Below, piece by piece: positions 7,446 to 14,569 of a stretch of 27,648 bases of DNA (position 1 is the first letter of the stretch; each line of letters begins with the position of its first letter). A program made the position numbers and the translations under genes. The stretch is from assembly GCA_023435265.1 (NCBI GenBank), contig JAEYRZ010000207.1, forward strand, positions 1-27,648, in the 5' to 3' direction. The notes under the pieces were generated by a model. It was not told the origin of the DNA. It was given only the letters and a program-made list of their open reading frames with translations, and ran no database searches. The DNA comes from Pseudomonadota bacterium. Lineage in GTDB: Bacteria; Desulfobacterota; Desulfobacteria; Desulfobacterales; Desulfosarcinaceae.

Positions 7446-7808
7446 ATGCCAGCGGTCAAGAAAAAGGTCCGACTCCTCGTTTCCGTGCCGCTGATCCTTT
7501 TTTTTCTGCCGGTGGTGACGCTGACCCAGGCGCCGTGGACATTCGGAATCGCAAAAACCGCTGTCGACCCGGGAACCGTCATCCGCGACTGCGAAGTCCA
7601 TAACGATTCCGAATTCATACTGGACAACCGAACCAGCTTCAATTCTTTCCCCGGGCTTTTTATCGACGCTTTGATCCCCGGGCAGACCGCCTTCGAGATA
7701 AAGCCGCAATCCTCAGGCCGCGTGGCCGTGTTCACGCCTGTCCTTGCCTGCAACGCCGACCGCACTACAATCCCCATCCGGGGTCCCCCTTCGGCGCTCA
7801 ATCTATAA
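7446..7808 (+). CDS. Hypothetical secreted protein
   Basis: A 120-residue frame from ATG 7446. Residues 1-29 look like a signal peptide (MPAVKKK, a hydrophobic run through LPVVTL, then TQA). The rest is a small polar domain with two cysteines (DCEVHND, LACNAD) that could form a disulfide. A weak AGGGGAA ribosome site lies about 10 bases upstream. I recognise no family. It is followed after 67 bases by tatA on the same strand. The signal peptide and Cys pair favour a real periplasmic protein, but coding potential is not proven. Confidence 0.5.
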   Translation: MPAVKKKVRLLVSVPLILFFLPVVTLTQAPWTFGIAKTAVDPGTVIRDCEVHNDSEFILDNRTSFNSFPGLFIDALIPGQTAFEIKPQSSGRVAVFTPVLACNADRTTIPIRGPPSALNL

Positions 7809-7875
7809 TACCCGACTTTGTTTCAGAACAACCCGCGCCATCGATAAACGGCTTGAACCGTTAAGGAGGCTGAAG

Positions 7876-8046
7876 ATGTTTGGGATCGGTGCATCCGAAC
7901 TGATGATTATTCTCGTAATTATTCTGATTATATTCGGCGTCGGCAAGTTGCCGGAAATCGGCGGGGGGCTGGGTAAAGCCATCAGCAACTTCCGCAGCGC
8001 CGCCAAGGAACCTGAGGGGCATGACTCGAAAAAGTCGGAGCTGTGA
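7876..8046 (+). CDS. tatA: Twin-arginine translocase pore subunit TatA/TatE
   Basis: The start is the ATG at 7876 after TTAAGGAGGCTGAAG. The 56-residue product begins MFGIGASELMIILVIILIIF, one membrane helix, followed by the hinge and amphipathic helix GVGKLPEIGGGLGKAISNFR that define TatA, then a charged tail. The FGxGxxELxxI and KLPE...G-K-A-I-F motifs are diagnostic. TatA oligomers form the size-adjusting pore for folded proteins delivered by TatBC. No tatB or tatC is adjacent, so this is an orphan copy. It sits among small envelope proteins and may be cotranscribed with the genes on either side. Confidence 0.93.
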   Translation: MFGIGASELMIILVIILIIFGVGKLPEIGGGLGKAISNFRSAAKEPEGHDSKKSEL

Positions 8047-8090
8047 GTGCTCCGTCACGGGCAACCAGCGACGGCGCATAGGAAGTTGCG

Positions 8091-8492
8091 ATGAAAACCA
8101 AAAGGCATAAGCGTGCTTTTGCATCTCCCGGCCGATGCGCAATCTCACTGCTCCTGTGTGCTTCCCTCTTGTTTGCCTGCTGGTCCGGGGCTCCGGACAG
8201 GCGCAGGGATCCAATCGGCGATGAAACCGAAATTCGCTTCGATGCGGCCGCTGGAAGCGTCGAAGTCCATGGAAGTACAAATTACAAGATTACTTTAAGC
8301 AAGATTAAATTCAAGCGATCGAGATTTTTTTGGGATGCGAGCGATTTTGCAGAAGGGCTGGAGAATCGCCGTTCGTTGGCTGAAGTCATCGAAACCGGCA
8401 TTTTTTACCGGCGCCACGATCGACACGCCCACCTCGTCTTGGACCTCCCCCCTCCGGCACACCGCCTGTCAGTTCGATCAAGAGATTTATAA
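8091..8492 (+). CDS. Hypothetical lipoprotein-like protein
   Basis: A 133-residue frame from ATG 8091 with an AGGAAG ribosome site 6 bases upstream. The N-terminus is basic, then hydrophobic, reaching LLFAC at residues 26-30, a possible though imperfect lipobox (Phe at -2), so the product might be a lipoprotein. The remainder is charged, with no motif I recognise; its last third (RRHDRHAHLVLDLPPPAHRLS) looks like ordinary GC-rich translation. It follows tatA by 44 bases. It may be genuine, or an older gene with a damaged 3' end. Confidence 0.4.
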   Translation: MKTKRHKRAFASPGRCAISLLLCASLLFACWSGAPDRRRDPIGDETEIRFDAAAGSVEVHGSTNYKITLSKIKFKRSRFFWDASDFAEGLENRRSLAEVIETGIFYRRHDRHAHLVLDLPPPAHRLSVRSRDL

Positions 8493-8568
8493 CGGTCCGA
8501 AAGAACATCAGTGTGTGAATTCGTGATGTCCTTTTTGCTTGTTTGATCGATCCGAAATGGAGGTGCGT

Positions 8569-8904
8569 ATGCAGCTTTTAATCGGCACGGCCGGTATTTG
8601 CCTGGCAGTACTCTATTTTTGCTTCCTGTTGTTGTTTTCCCTCAAAGAAAAAAAGCCATGGTGGATGAGTGACGCTCTGGTGGCCAACGTCCATTGCATC
8701 CTGATTATTTCGTTTTTGGCGGTGGGCGTTTTGACTCTGATTGTCGGCTTCGGCAAGCTTGATCAGGGGCTGATCGGCAAACGGGAATGGCTCGGTTCGA
8801 TTTTGATTGTCTCGGCGACGATCATCGGAGTCAAGTTCATGCGTATATCAAAAAGGATGAAAGAGCATCGCGGGCAGTCAACCGGCGTTGCCGTTATGCA
8901 CTGA
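8569..8904 (+). CDS. Small membrane protein, three predicted helices
   Basis: The start is taken at ATG 8569 because GGAGG at 8559-8563 sits 5 bases before it; upstream in-frame TTG and ATG codons lack such a site. The 111-residue product has hydrophobic stretches at about 4-23, 41-63 and 76-94, and a basic C-terminus (RISKRMKEHRG). I do not recognise the family. It lies 28 bases before another one-helix protein on the same strand, and the two are probably cotranscribed. Confidence 0.65.
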   Translation: MQLLIGTAGICLAVLYFCFLLLFSLKEKKPWWMSDALVANVHCILIISFLAVGVLTLIVGFGKLDQGLIGKREWLGSILIVSATIIGVKFMRISKRMKEHRGQSTGVAVMH

Positions 8905-8932
8905 AAATTTAACCTTCGTGAAAGGAGGAGCC

Positions 8933-9109
8933 ATGAATAATCAGCGTGATTTGGAATCGCCGGAAACCGATGGCGCCGGACCCGCGCAGGAGCCCGGACC
9001 TGGTTATTCTGCACGGGAAAGTACCCTGCGTCAGCAGGTCATTTTCTTTTTGAAGCTGGTGGCCGTATTCGGGATCATCTTCATATTCTTCTGGTGGTTC
9101 GAAAAGTAA
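8933..9109 (+). CDS. Small C-tail-anchored membrane protein
   Basis: A 58-residue protein from ATG 8933, set by a strong AAAGGAGGAGCC site. The first ~34 residues are polar and Pro/Gly/Glu-rich; a single helix (QVIFFLKLVAVFGIIFIFFWWF) ends two residues from the C-terminus. That topology resembles tail-anchored proteins. The family is unknown. The ribosome site and clean amphipathic organisation support a real gene despite its size. Confidence 0.6.
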   Translation: MNNQRDLESPETDGAGPAQEPGPGYSARESTLRQQVIFFLKLVAVFGIIFIFFWWFEK

Positions 9110-9365
9110 AGCGGTGCAGGGTCGGCATGCTGATCGGGTGGTTTCGGGGACGACGTCATACCCTTTCAGCGTGCCAAAACAGCTGCAAACGTGGCTGCAT
9201 AAGCAGACCTCTTTGTATAATCACCCCTCGCGAGGCCATCGATGCTTGGAAACTTAGTTCGGTTGACGGACCGTGTTTTGACCTTTTTTGAGGACTGGAC
9301 AGCTTTATTTGAAAGAATAGGAGCGAAGACATCTTATTTCGGTGAACGATCGGCGTTATAAGGTG

Positions 9366-10211
9366 TCAATCGTCCGTGAACGTATCGCAGGCATCCAGAC
9401 TCCCGGTCGACAGTCCGCGCTTGAACCAGCCGACGCGCTGCGCGGATGTGCCGTGGGTGAACGAGTCGGGCACGACGCGCCCCTGAGACTCCATTTGAAG
9501 GCGGTCATCGCCGATGGCGTTTGCCGCGCCGAGCGCTTCCGCGACATCCCCTTCCTCGATGATCCGGCGCGTCCGGTCGGCGTGATGGGCCCATAGCCCG
9601 GCAAGGCAATCGGCTTGAAGCTCCTGGCGCACGAGCAGCGCATTGGCTTCCCGCGTGCCGGCCTGCCTGCGGGCCTCCAGCACCTTCCGGGCAAGGCCGG
9701 TGAGCGTCTGGACGTGATGCCCGACTTCATGGGCGATGACATAGGCCTGGGCAAAATCCCCCGGCGCCTGGAAACGGGTTTTTAAATCCCTGAAAAAGCT
9801 CAGGTCCAGGTAGATCTTTTCATCAGCCGGGCAGTAAAACGGTCCTGTGGCCGCCTGAGCGAAGCCGCAGGCCGATTCTACGGCTCCTGAAAAAAGCACC
9901 AGTCTCGGCTCGCGGTATTCGCCGCCGTTTGCCCTGAAGATCGCGTGCCATGTATCTTCCGTGTCGGCCAGTACCACGGAGACGAATTCGGCGAGCTGGT
10001 CTTCCTCCGCCGTCGGAATGTACGACTGCGAATCGGTGTGCGGGGCATCCGACCCCGCCTGCTGAAAAATCACCGACGGGTCGATTCCGAAATAGAGCGC
10101 CGCCAGTATCAGGATGATGGTGCCGATTCCGCCGCCGGCCATCTTGGACGATACCCGCATACCCCGCCGGTCTTCGATATTGGAACTCCTGCGTCCCTTG
10201 CTCCAACGCAT
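9366..10211 (-). CDS. ypfJ: Membrane-anchored neutral zinc metallopeptidase, YpfJ family
   Basis: The start is ATG at 10211, preceded by AAGGAGGCCAA; the frame runs further upstream without such a site. The 281-residue product begins MRWSKGRRSSNIEDRRG, the typical YpfJ opening, then one membrane helix at 29-43 and a protease domain. The zinc site is HEVGHH at 161-166 (HExxH). Other family features are FCGxA-like SACGFAQAATGPFYCPADEKIYLDL (in part), RQELQADCLAG with the likely third ligand, and GTSAQRVGWFKRG near the end. The substrate is unknown across the family. It is divergent from the gene at 10509, with ~300 bp between them. Confidence 0.92.
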   Translation of the reverse strand: MRWSKGRRSSNIEDRRGMRVSSKMAGGGIGTIILILAALYFGIDPSVIFQQAGSDAPHTDSQSYIPTAEEDQLAEFVSVVLADTEDTWHAIFRANGGEYREPRLVLFSGAVESACGFAQAATGPFYCPADEKIYLDLSFFRDLKTRFQAPGDFAQAYVIAHEVGHHVQTLTGLARKVLEARRQAGTREANALLVRQELQADCLAGLWAHHADRTRRIIEEGDVAEALGAANAIGDDRLQMESQGRVVPDSFTHGTSAQRVGWFKRGLSTGSLDACDTFTDD

Positions 10212-10508
10212 TTGGCCTCCTTGGGTTCGATTTCTTTTGTATGATATTCGCATCCATCGGGAGAGGCAACTCGGATGTACAGAGCTCGACCCGGACCCGG
10301 ACCGCCGAGGGCATTCAATGGGCGTGCGGAGAAGTGACGGTTTTTTGACAAAAAACACGCATCCTGGCCTGTCTCGCGCAAGCGGCCGGGGCGCCGGGCA
10401 TCGCCGGGAACGCAATCCCCCTGATATTTCACCTTTCTCCTGGGTTTTCGAGTGTGGCATTTATCTTGCTGTACTCGCGGGAATGAAATCAGGTAAAGGA
10501 GAAGGGTG

Positions 10509-10964
10509 ATGCGCGAGAACAAACCGCGGTTCGAGCTGGCCGCGAAAATCATCGGGCTGATGCTGGTGGTCGCCGGGGTCTGGATGGCGCTTGACGCGAT
10601 CCTGGTTGCATTTCACGTCCCGGTCTACCAATCGATGGATCATGGGTTCAGAATGACCGAATTTCAATCCGGCGTCCAGACCGGACACGGTGTCTGGAAA
10701 ACGGTTCTTTTCATTCTGCTGTTCAAAAGCGCACTGCCTATCCTGCTGGGCATCTACCTCATGAAACCCGACAACATGTTCAGCGCGTATACGTTCCAGT
10801 ACGTGCAAAGGACGGCCGGCAGCCCTGAAATCCACCGCACCTTGGATATTCTCGATCGCGAAGATTTCGACTCACCTTTTGCGATGGGCGCCGCCGCGTT
10901 CGAAGAAGGCGAACCTCGGAAAACATTCGCCGTCGAGGGCGCTTCCCCGGAAATGCGCATGTAG
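10509..10964 (+). CDS. Hypothetical membrane protein with two helices
   Basis: A 151-residue protein. ATG 10509 is favoured over the overlapping GTG 10506 because AAAGGAG ends 7 bases before it. Predicted helices are KIIGLMLVVAGVWMALDAIL and TVLFILLFKSALPILLGIYLM, joined by a ~45-residue loop. The cytoplasmic-looking C-terminal half is acidic (LDILDREDFDSPF). I recognise no family. It is divergent from the YpfJ-type gene and convergent with rubrerythrin. Confidence 0.65.
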   Translation: MRENKPRFELAAKIIGLMLVVAGVWMALDAILVAFHVPVYQSMDHGFRMTEFQSGVQTGHGVWKTVLFILLFKSALPILLGIYLMKPDNMFSAYTFQYVQRTAGSPEIHRTLDILDREDFDSPFAMGAAAFEEGEPRKTFAVEGASPEMRM

Positions 10965-11056
10965 CCCTCCGGCCCGCCCGTTCAAGCCGCCCCTTTGCAC
11001 ATGCGGGCATCATCCGGTCCGCACTGCGAAGGGTTGAACCATTTCGCTTGCGTCGA

Positions 11057-11584
11057 TTACTGCGCGCCGGCGCCGGATTGATCCCCGATGGTCTTGAATT
11101 GACTTTCCGGCGCGCCGCAGACCGGGCATTTGGCCGGTATCTTCTTATCGGTGATGTAGCCGCACACCTGGCAGACGTAATACGCTTTGACCGTATCCTT
11201 GATCACCTGGTAAAGGGCGCGCTCGTAAAGTTTGGCGTGAAAGCCTTCCACATCCCGGGCCTGGCTGAAGGTCAGGGCTGCGGTCTGTTCACCTTCCTCT
11301 TCGGCGGCTTTGACAAACTCCGGGTATTCATTCTCGCTGATGGATTTTTCGCGTTGAAATGATTTTTCCAGATTGGTGTCGGTGTCTTTGACGATAAGTT
11401 CCTTGACCAGGTTCAGATGGCGTGCGGCATGGACCCGTTCCGACTCCGCGACGGCGCGGAATAAAAGGGCGATCTGCGGGATTTCTTCTTCTTCGGCTTT
11501 CTGCGCATAGGCCAGCAGCCTGAAATAGGCCTTGGCCTCGCCGATGAATGCCGTGTAGACATTCTTTCTGGTTTTTTCCTTCAT
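11057..11584 (-). CDS. rbr: Rubrerythrin
   Basis: A 175-residue protein with a GGAGGAGGGTC ribosome site. The four-helix diiron domain shows E16 (GEAKAY), E49xxH52 (ESERVH), the acidic third helix EEEGEQTAA around 95-103, and E113xxH116 (EGFHAK). The C-terminal rubredoxin-like knuckle binds one Fe through C138xxC141 and C153xxC156 (YVCQVCGYI, AKCPVCGAPE). Rubrerythrins reduce hydrogen peroxide in the cytoplasm of anaerobes and microaerophiles. It complements the periplasmic di-heme peroxidase upstream. Transcribed alone; ~480 bp of non-coding DNA precedes it. Confidence 0.95.
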   Translation of the reverse strand: MKEKTRKNVYTAFIGEAKAYFRLLAYAQKAEEEEIPQIALLFRAVAESERVHAARHLNLVKELIVKDTDTNLEKSFQREKSISENEYPEFVKAAEEEGEQTAALTFSQARDVEGFHAKLYERALYQVIKDTVKAYYVCQVCGYITDKKIPAKCPVCGAPESQFKTIGDQSGAGAQ

Positions 11585-12066
11585 GACCCTCCTCCTGTCT
11601 CGGTCGGGTGGACATCCTCCGCAACGCGCCGCACTGCTCTTTTGAACCGCCGGGGCAAGTCGGCTGCGGTGCGGGCCGGCTCGTCCGGCCCTCGCGACCG
11701 GGCGCTTTTTCCTGCCTTATTGCAGATCCGCATGCGCTCTTTTTCGTCCGGCCGGCGGTACGTTGTGTCACTTTAAGGCATATATTGCGTTTCGAAAGTA
11801 AATTGAAGCCCCGTTTATCCCAGAGTCCCATGTGCTTCAATAGTACGAATCATGTATGCCGGGGTGCGCCGCCGCTACGGCTTCAGAATGGTCGACGGTT
11901 GGAACCGGCCAAACGGCAGCGCCCACGGTGCATCGCAGGCCGGCAATCCAGGCGCCGCACGGCGGGCCTCTGCAAAAGGACTTGCATTGGGGTTCGCCTT
12001 CGTGCAGGAAGGTACGCTGCACCGTTCGCGGGGCTTGGTTTTATCGAGAGCAGAAATGGAACCGTG
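11585..12066. other. Divergent intergenic region, no gene seen
   Basis: This stretch separates the rubrerythrin gene (left, minus) from the AEC transporter (right, plus). Long frames cross it but lack ribosome sites and recognisable protein. An AT-richer patch around 11765-11805 contains minus-strand AATATA/TATATG sequences that could belong to the rubrerythrin promoter, but no convincing -35 partner. I see no terminator or RNA gene. Confidence 0.4.
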
Positions 12067-12945
12067 ATGATCGAACAACTGTTCAATGTGGTCGCACCCG
12101 TTTTCGTCTGTATCGCGCTGGGCTGGCTTTGGGTGCGGCTCGGGCGTGACTACGAAACCGCCTTCATTTCCTCGCTGGTGATGAATATCGGCGCCCCCTG
12201 CCTGGTATTTTCCACGCTCAGTGCCCTGACCATTCCGATGCATCTGGTGGGCCGCATGGGAAGCGCCGCGCTGGCGGTGGTGTTGCTGTCGGCTGCTGCC
12301 GGTGCCGTCGTCCTGAAGGTGATCAATTTTCCCAGGCGCGCGTTTCTGCCGCCTATCATGTTCGCCAACATCGGAAACATGGGGCTGCCACTCTGCCTGT
12401 TCGCCTTCGGCAAGCCGGGCCTGACCCTGGCGATCGTCGTCTTCGCCGTGGTCGGCGTCGCCCAGTTTACTTTGGGGGCATGGCTTTATTCGGGCGAAGC
12501 CAATGCCGGCGGGCTGCTGAAGATGCCCATCATCTACGCAGTATTTCTTTCGCTGATCGTGCTGGCCACGGGCTTCAAGCCGCCGCTGTGGATCGCCAAA
12601 ACGACCGAACTGCTGGGCGGTTTCACCATCCCCATGATGCTGCTCACGCTCGGCGTGTCGCTGGCGAAGCTGCGCGTGGAGAACCTCAAGCGCGCGCTGA
12701 CCTTGTCGGTGCTGCGGCTGTCCATCGGGTTTTCGGTGGGCCTGCTGGTGGCCTGGATGCTGGACCTGCCGTGGCCGGCCCGCGGGGTCCTCATTCTGCA
12801 GAGCTCGATGCCCGCGGCGGTCTTCAACTATCTTCTCGCCCAGCGGTACGATCACTACGCGGATGAAACCGCCGGCGTGGTGGTCATTTCAACCGTTTTC
12901 GCCATGGTGATGCTGCCGCTGCTCCTGCGCTTCCTGATGGCTTAG
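12067..12945 (+). CDS. AEC (auxin efflux carrier) family transporter
   Basis: A 292-residue integral membrane protein. The start is taken at ATG 12067 (adjacent GTG 12064 also possible); the Shine-Dalgarno is weak. It begins MIEQLFNVVAPVFVCIALGW, the usual first helix, and carries the conserved SLVMNIGAPCLVFSTLS and FANIGNMGLPLCLFAFG segments, then a second half-repeat with LLGGFTIPMMLLTLGVSLAKL and LQSSMPAAVFNYLLAQRY. The pattern suggests ten helices in two inverted halves. Bacterial members export or exchange organic acids such as malate; the substrate here is unknown. Its stop lies 16 bases from the stop of the convergent leucine dehydrogenase gene. Confidence 0.88.
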   Translation: MIEQLFNVVAPVFVCIALGWLWVRLGRDYETAFISSLVMNIGAPCLVFSTLSALTIPMHLVGRMGSAALAVVLLSAAAGAVVLKVINFPRRAFLPPIMFANIGNMGLPLCLFAFGKPGLTLAIVVFAVVGVAQFTLGAWLYSGEANAGGLLKMPIIYAVFLSLIVLATGFKPPLWIAKTTELLGGFTIPMMLLTLGVSLAKLRVENLKRALTLSVLRLSIGFSVGLLVAWMLDLPWPARGVLILQSSMPAAVFNYLLAQRYDHYADETAGVVVISTVFAMVMLPLLLRFLMA

Positions 12946-12961
12946 CCGCGTGACCTTTGGC

Positions 12962-14074
12962 TCAGAACGGCTCCCGCCGCGCCCGGTTCCTGGCCAGTAC
13001 CGTTCGCCGGGCGTGAATACGCCGGGTTTCCACTATTTCCCGAATCCGTTTTTCGGCCAGACGGTTCGAGGCCTTGTAGGTCGGGACGCGCTCCTTTTCC
13101 GCGATTTCAAAGACCTCCAGCAGAATGGCGTAGATTCCCTTGGCCTGAGCCAGCGCTCTTTCGCGGTCGTATCCTTCCAGTTCGTTGGCGACATTGATCA
13201 GCCCGCCCGCGTTGATCACATAATCCGGAGCATAAAGGATTCCCTTCTTGCGCAGGGTCTCGCCGTGCTTTTCCTCGTCCGCCAGCTGATTGTTTGCCGC
13301 ACCCGCGATGACCTTGAATTTGAACATGGGGAGCGTCTCATCGTTGACGATTGCACCCAGCGCGCACGGCGAGAAGATGTCCGCGTCGACGGAATAGATT
13401 TCGCTGGGCTCCACCGCCTTGACCCTGAATTCATCGACCACCTTCCTGACCGCATTTTGATCGATATCCGTGACGGTGACCTCGGCCCCTTCCTTGCAGA
13501 GGTGGCTGACCAGGTAATAGCCGACATGTCCGAGTCCCTGTACGGCGACCTTTTTTCCGGAGAGCGTGTCGCGGCCCCAATATTTTTTCGCGGCGGCCTT
13601 GATTCCGTAAAAAGTCCCCAGGGCGGTCACGGGCGAGGGATCGCCGCTTCCGCCGAGCGCTTCGTCGATTCCGGTGACATAATCGGTTTCCATGCGGACC
13701 CATTCCATGTCCCGGACGGAGGTCCCCACATCTTCGGCGGTGATATACCGCCCGCCCAGGCCTTGAATAAAGCGCCCGAATGCGCGGAAGAGTTTTTCGT
13801 TCTTGCCTGTTTTCGGGTCGCCGATGATGACCGCTTTCCCGCCGCCGAGGTTGAGTCCGGCGGCGGCGGCTTTGTAGGTCATTCCGCGCGAGAGTCGGAG
13901 AACATCGTTCAATGCGGCCTCCTCGGTCTCATAGGCCCACATCCGGGTTCCTCCCAACGCAGGGCCCAGGGTCGTATCATGAATGGCGATGATGCCCTTC
14001 AAACCCGATTCGGGATGGTTGAGGTAGATCACTTCTTCATGGCCGTGATGGTTCATGATTGGAAAAAGGTCCAT
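12962..14074 (-). CDS. Leucine (Glu/Leu/Phe/Val family) dehydrogenase
   Basis: A 370-residue NAD-dependent amino-acid dehydrogenase. The ribosome site GAGGAG lies 7 bases before ATG 14074. Catalytic lysines are K68 (GMTYKAAAAG) and K80 (NLGGGKAVI), the positions known in leucine dehydrogenase. The Rossmann motif is GLGHVG at 180-185 with an acidic strand end (TVTDID), and AAN-NQLAD plus PDYVINAGGLINV are conserved. It reversibly deaminates branched-chain amino acids to 2-oxo acids and ammonia in the cytoplasm, feeding branched-chain fermentation or fatty-acid synthesis. A sigma-54-like promoter lies upstream (14240-14255). Length and start match the family closely. Confidence 0.93.
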   Translation of the reverse strand: MDLFPIMNHHGHEEVIYLNHPESGLKGIIAIHDTTLGPALGGTRMWAYETEEAALNDVLRLSRGMTYKAAAAGLNLGGGKAVIIGDPKTGKNEKLFRAFGRFIQGLGGRYITAEDVGTSVRDMEWVRMETDYVTGIDEALGGSGDPSPVTALGTFYGIKAAAKKYWGRDTLSGKKVAVQGLGHVGYYLVSHLCKEGAEVTVTDIDQNAVRKVVDEFRVKAVEPSEIYSVDADIFSPCALGAIVNDETLPMFKFKVIAGAANNQLADEEKHGETLRKKGILYAPDYVINAGGLINVANELEGYDRERALAQAKGIYAILLEVFEIAEKERVPTYKASNRLAEKRIREIVETRRIHARRTVLARNRARREPF

Positions 14075-14569
14075 TCTCGTTCTCCTCGAAAAGCACGGGT
14101 AAGCGGATGGCGGTATGGCGCGGCCGGGCCGTGCGCCCGATCGCCCGAAGGACCTGCGGGGACGGACCAGGGGCAGTGGACCGATGAGTGCTGGAATTGC
14201 AGCCCTGGCTTGGCGTCCCTGCCGATCGTCTCAGTATTTTGCAAATCGCATACCAGCTCCTTCTTTTATGGCAATTCAGCGTTTTCATACAAAAATTTGC
14301 GTTTCGGTGCCTGGCGTAGGGTCTGCGGGGCGGTTACCGGGTGGGGCTTTTATCCTCATCGGGAAATATGACCCCGCTTCTTCAACGCCATGCGCTCGGG
14401 AATAGGGGGCGAATTCCCCAGGCGGCATGGTCCGCTACCGCTCGCAGGATCGAAAAGGATCCTCAGCCATCGGCCGTTGACCCAATCGTCAATCAAGAAG
14501 AGGACTCCGGATGTCGAAAAGCGGGTTCATCGTCATCGCAGCCATTGCGGCGCCCCCCGTTTGGAAGCA
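14075..14569. other. Intergenic region holding the leucine dehydrogenase promoter
   Basis: About 495 bases between the leucine dehydrogenase start and the EAL-protein stop, both minus strand. I see no gene. A -24/-12-type site lies at 14240-14255. No hairpin with a T-run follows the EAL gene. Confidence 0.45.
14240..14255 (-). promoter_or_regulatory. Sigma-54 (-24/-12) promoter-like site for leucine dehydrogenase
   Basis: On the minus strand the 16 bases read TGGTATGCGATTTGCA, against the consensus TGGCACG-N4-TTGCW. GG and GC have the exact 10-base offset; mismatches are at two less strict positions. The site is ~165 bases upstream of ATG 14074. Leucine dehydrogenase in Bacillus bkd operons is sigma-54 driven, which makes the match plausible. 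No activator site or activator gene is visible. Confidence 0.5.

Noticed and set aside
9094..9291. 65-codon plus-strand frame after the tail-anchored protein gene
   Set aside because: It starts inside the previous gene, lacks a ribosome site and has several scattered cysteines without a pattern.
11608..12066. N-terminal extension of the AEC transporter frame
   Set aside because: The open frame continues upstream, but the known first helix begins at ATG 12067 and the extension is cysteine- and arginine-rich with no homology.
12950..14371. 473-codon plus-strand frame opposite leucine dehydrogenase
   Set aside because: The minus strand encodes a complete dehydrogenase with catalytic lysines and a Rossmann motif; this frame is its complement.
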